Source of the DNA: Ktedonobacter sp. 13_1_20CM_4_53_11 | Lineage (GTDB): Bacteria > Chloroflexota > Ktedonobacteria > Ktedonobacterales > Ktedonobacteraceae | Length of the DNA: 7,864 nt | Direction of reading: 5' to 3' | Assembly (NCBI GenBank): GCA_001919995.1 | Contig: MNIY01000208.1 | Coordinates: 1-7,864 of the forward strand | In this document: positions 7,005-7,864 of the stretch, piece after piece | Layout of the letters: the number at the start of each line of letters is the position of its first letter | Numbering within the stretch: the stretch's first letter is position 1 | Program-made: the position numbers and the translations under genes | Notes under the pieces: model-generated | The model's input: only the letters and a program-made list of their open reading frames with translations | Databases searched by the model: none | Told to the model about the DNA's origin: nothing

Positions 7005-7628
7005 ATGGCGACGGACAACGATGTAACCAGACTCACAGTTGAGATCACCAACCTCGAGTTCGCCACCCGCTGCTTCAGGGAAGCGGCGGGCGTGATGCGG
7101 GCCCAACGGGACGAGGCCAGGCGGGAGGCCTACGCGCTTCGGCATCGGATTCGCATCGCGGCATTGGTGATAGTCGTGACCGTGCTCCTCGTGATCGGGG
7201 TGGTGGCATGCGTTGAAGCTGCCGAGACCGCGAGGCCGCAGCATCTGGTCAGGATAGATCGCGCGGCTGCGGAGACGGCCGCATGGCAGGCAGTAGTGCC
7301 CGGCACGGCACAGGGCACCGAGTTGACCGATTACAACGGGCACGTCGTCTACGAAGTCGTGGTGGCGGGCAAGGATGGTCGGACTCATGAGGTGACGGTA
7401 GACGCAGGTAACGCAAGGATCCTGCAGCTGGAGACCAGTGAGAAAGAGTCCGAAGAAAACGACGGTCAAGACCTCAATTTGGGCTCTCCACTTTTAGCGA
7501 TGACCTACCAGGTGGAGCGTTTTCCCCTTGGAAGAGGGGAAGGCGCTCACGGGACCAGGACTGGGGCGACGCACAACATAAGGCGTCCCCTCCCACCGCA
7601 TCCACCACCCCTGCCACGATATATATGA
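7005..7628 (+). CDS. Membrane-anchored PepSY-domain protein with doubtful C-terminal tail
   Basis: 207 residues from ATG 7005. Residues 1-50 are hydrophilic and rich in Arg, Glu and Ala (likely helical or coiled coil), 51-69 are a membrane segment, and about 86-142 form a PepSY-like domain (VVYEVVVAGKDGRTHEVTVDAGNA pattern, split here at 113-120 and 121-137). PepSY domains are small periplasmic or extracytoplasmic modules found with peptidases, sensor kinases and metal-related genes. No enzymatic role is implied. VVAC at 66-69 could be a lipobox if translation starts further in, for example at Met31 (7095). The 7005 start has only a weak binding site: AGGAGAG at 6983-6989 is spaced for ATG 6994, which gives a 10-codon peptide in another frame. 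After about residue 152 the tail is proline-rich and overlaps two hairpins and a C-rich tract, suggesting a lost stop or a frameshift. It lies 62 bases after RND 2 and is likely co-transcribed. Confidence 0.7.
   Translation: MATDNDVTRLTVEITNLEFATRCFREAAGVMRAQRDEARREAYALRHRIRIAALVIVVTVLLVIGVVACVEAAETARPQHLVRIDRAAAETAAWQAVVPGTAQGTELTDYNGHVVYEVVVAGKDGRTHEVTVDAGNARILQLETSEKESEENDGQDLNLGSPLLAMTYQVERFPLGRGEGAHGTRTGATHNIRRPLPPHPPPLPRYI
7512..7550 (+). terminator. Long stem-loop with GGAA loop, terminator-like without T-run
   Basis: 7515-7529 pairs with 7534-7548 without a mismatch (15 pairs, including G-U pairs) around a GGAA loop at 7530-7533, which fits the GNRA tetraloop rule. With one bulged G the stem extends outward with GTG (7512-7514) and CAC (7548-7550). 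No U-tract follows. It sits inside the apparent PepSY reading frame, which supports the view that this region is really 3' untranslated RNA. Confidence 0.55.
7564..7617 (+). terminator. Second hairpin followed by a C-rich, G-poor tract (possible Rho-dependent end)
   Basis: GACGC (7568-7572) pairs with GCGTC (7583-7587) and, past a bulged C, GGG (7564-7566) pairs with CCC (7588-7590). The following 7587-7617 contains 21 C and 2 G in 31 bases, the composition expected of a Rho loading site. Together with the hairpin just upstream it plausibly ends the operon. This is inference from composition. Confidence 0.35.
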
Positions 7629-7864
7629 AGCCCCTTCTCAAGAAGCTATAGAATTTGTCAAGCCTATCGGTACATTTCGGGATGGCTCATATCGCTTTTG
7701 CCGTGTATTATGGAGAAAGTCTAGCTTAGATAATAACAAAGAGAACAACTTGCGGAGTTGGAATTGGAGCTGGAACGGTCATTGACAACGAACCCTGCTG
7801 CCCATTAGAATGTAACCATCTAAACATTTGACGGCAGCAAAGGATATACTACCGCCAATGACCA
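7629..7864. other. AT-richer intergenic stretch, no convincing gene
   Basis: About 44% GC by count, clearly lower than the genes before it. No long frame is open on either strand. GATAAT at 7729-7734 resembles a -10 box but has no -35 box at normal spacing. Four imperfect GGARNN hexamers run at 7754-7777. A nested inverted repeat lies at 7796-7839. It may be the upstream region of the next gene, or a junction with foreign DNA. Confidence 0.5.
7796..7839. repeat. Nested inverted repeat
   Basis: TGCTGCC (7796-7802) is repeated inverted as GGCAGCA (7833-7839), and inside it AATGT (7809-7813) is inverted as ACATT (7824-7828). It could be an operator, an RNA hairpin or a mobile-element end. Nothing in the window decides between these. 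Confidence 0.3.

Noticed and set aside
7655..7693. TTGTCA with TCATAT as a promoter
   Set aside because: Spacing of about 27 bases is too long and no better -10 box lies at the right distance.
7828..7850. TTGACG and TATACT as a promoter near the right edge
   Set aside because: The two boxes match consensus well individually, but the spacer is only 11 bases instead of about 17.
7811..7864. End of an insertion sequence, or the last codons of a minus-strand transposase gene
   Set aside because: The TGTAACC...ACATTTGAC stretch vaguely recalls IS21-type ends, and a minus-strand frame is open for 14 codons to the edge. Without a partner repeat, target duplication or transposase motif this cannot be supported.
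1..7864. CRISPR arrays, tRNA or rRNA genes, riboswitches
   Set aside because: No regularly spaced repeats, cloverleaf-like segments, ribosomal signatures or recognisable riboswitch cores were seen on either strand.

Overview
The window is a compact, one-directional (+ strand) operon of GC-rich coding sequence. It is built around two tandem, closely related RND (resistance-nodulation-division) efflux permeases of the heavy-metal-efflux (CusA/CzcA-like) type. Strong AGGAGG-type Shine-Dalgarno sites, a lipobox lipoprotein signal and RND pumps point to a didermic, moderately GC-rich bacterium, most likely a proteobacterium. The species cannot be fixed from this sequence alone.

Layout: (1) Positions 1-111 are an AT-richer leader or the last codons of an upstream frame whose stop overlaps the first RND start as ATGA. 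(2) Positions 108-3788 hold RND permease 1 (about 1029 residues of pump), followed in the same open frame by a linker and a lipoprotein-signal-bearing mini adaptor. A perfect Shine-Dalgarno and ATG at 3323-3338 suggest that the adaptor (3336-3788) is also, or only, made as a separate lipoprotein. (3) Positions 3811-6942 hold RND permease 2, a paralogue of the first that shares identical DNA blocks of 37-49 bp with it. (4) A short intergenic hairpin lies at 6952-6981. (5) Positions 7005-7628 hold a membrane-anchored PepSY-domain protein whose last ~60 codons run through hairpins and a C-rich tract and look like untranslated 3' sequence. (6) Positions 7629-7864 are AT-richer (about 44% GC by count), with no convincing gene.

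Working model (inference): the two permeases work with one unusually small periplasmic adaptor. The adaptor keeps only the membrane-proximal beta-type segments of a CusB/HlyD-like adaptor and lacks the lipoyl domain and the alpha-helical hairpin that normally docks to a TolC-type channel. The PepSY protein is probably a periplasmic accessory factor. The TM4 motif of both pumps is VDDA...VEN, and neither pump has a methionine at the positions aligned by eye with the CusA copper/silver-binding triad. Copper or silver should therefore not be assumed as substrate. The points most worth following up are the pump-adaptor fusion versus internal-start question, the hairpin-less adaptor, and the paired, partly homogenised pumps around it.
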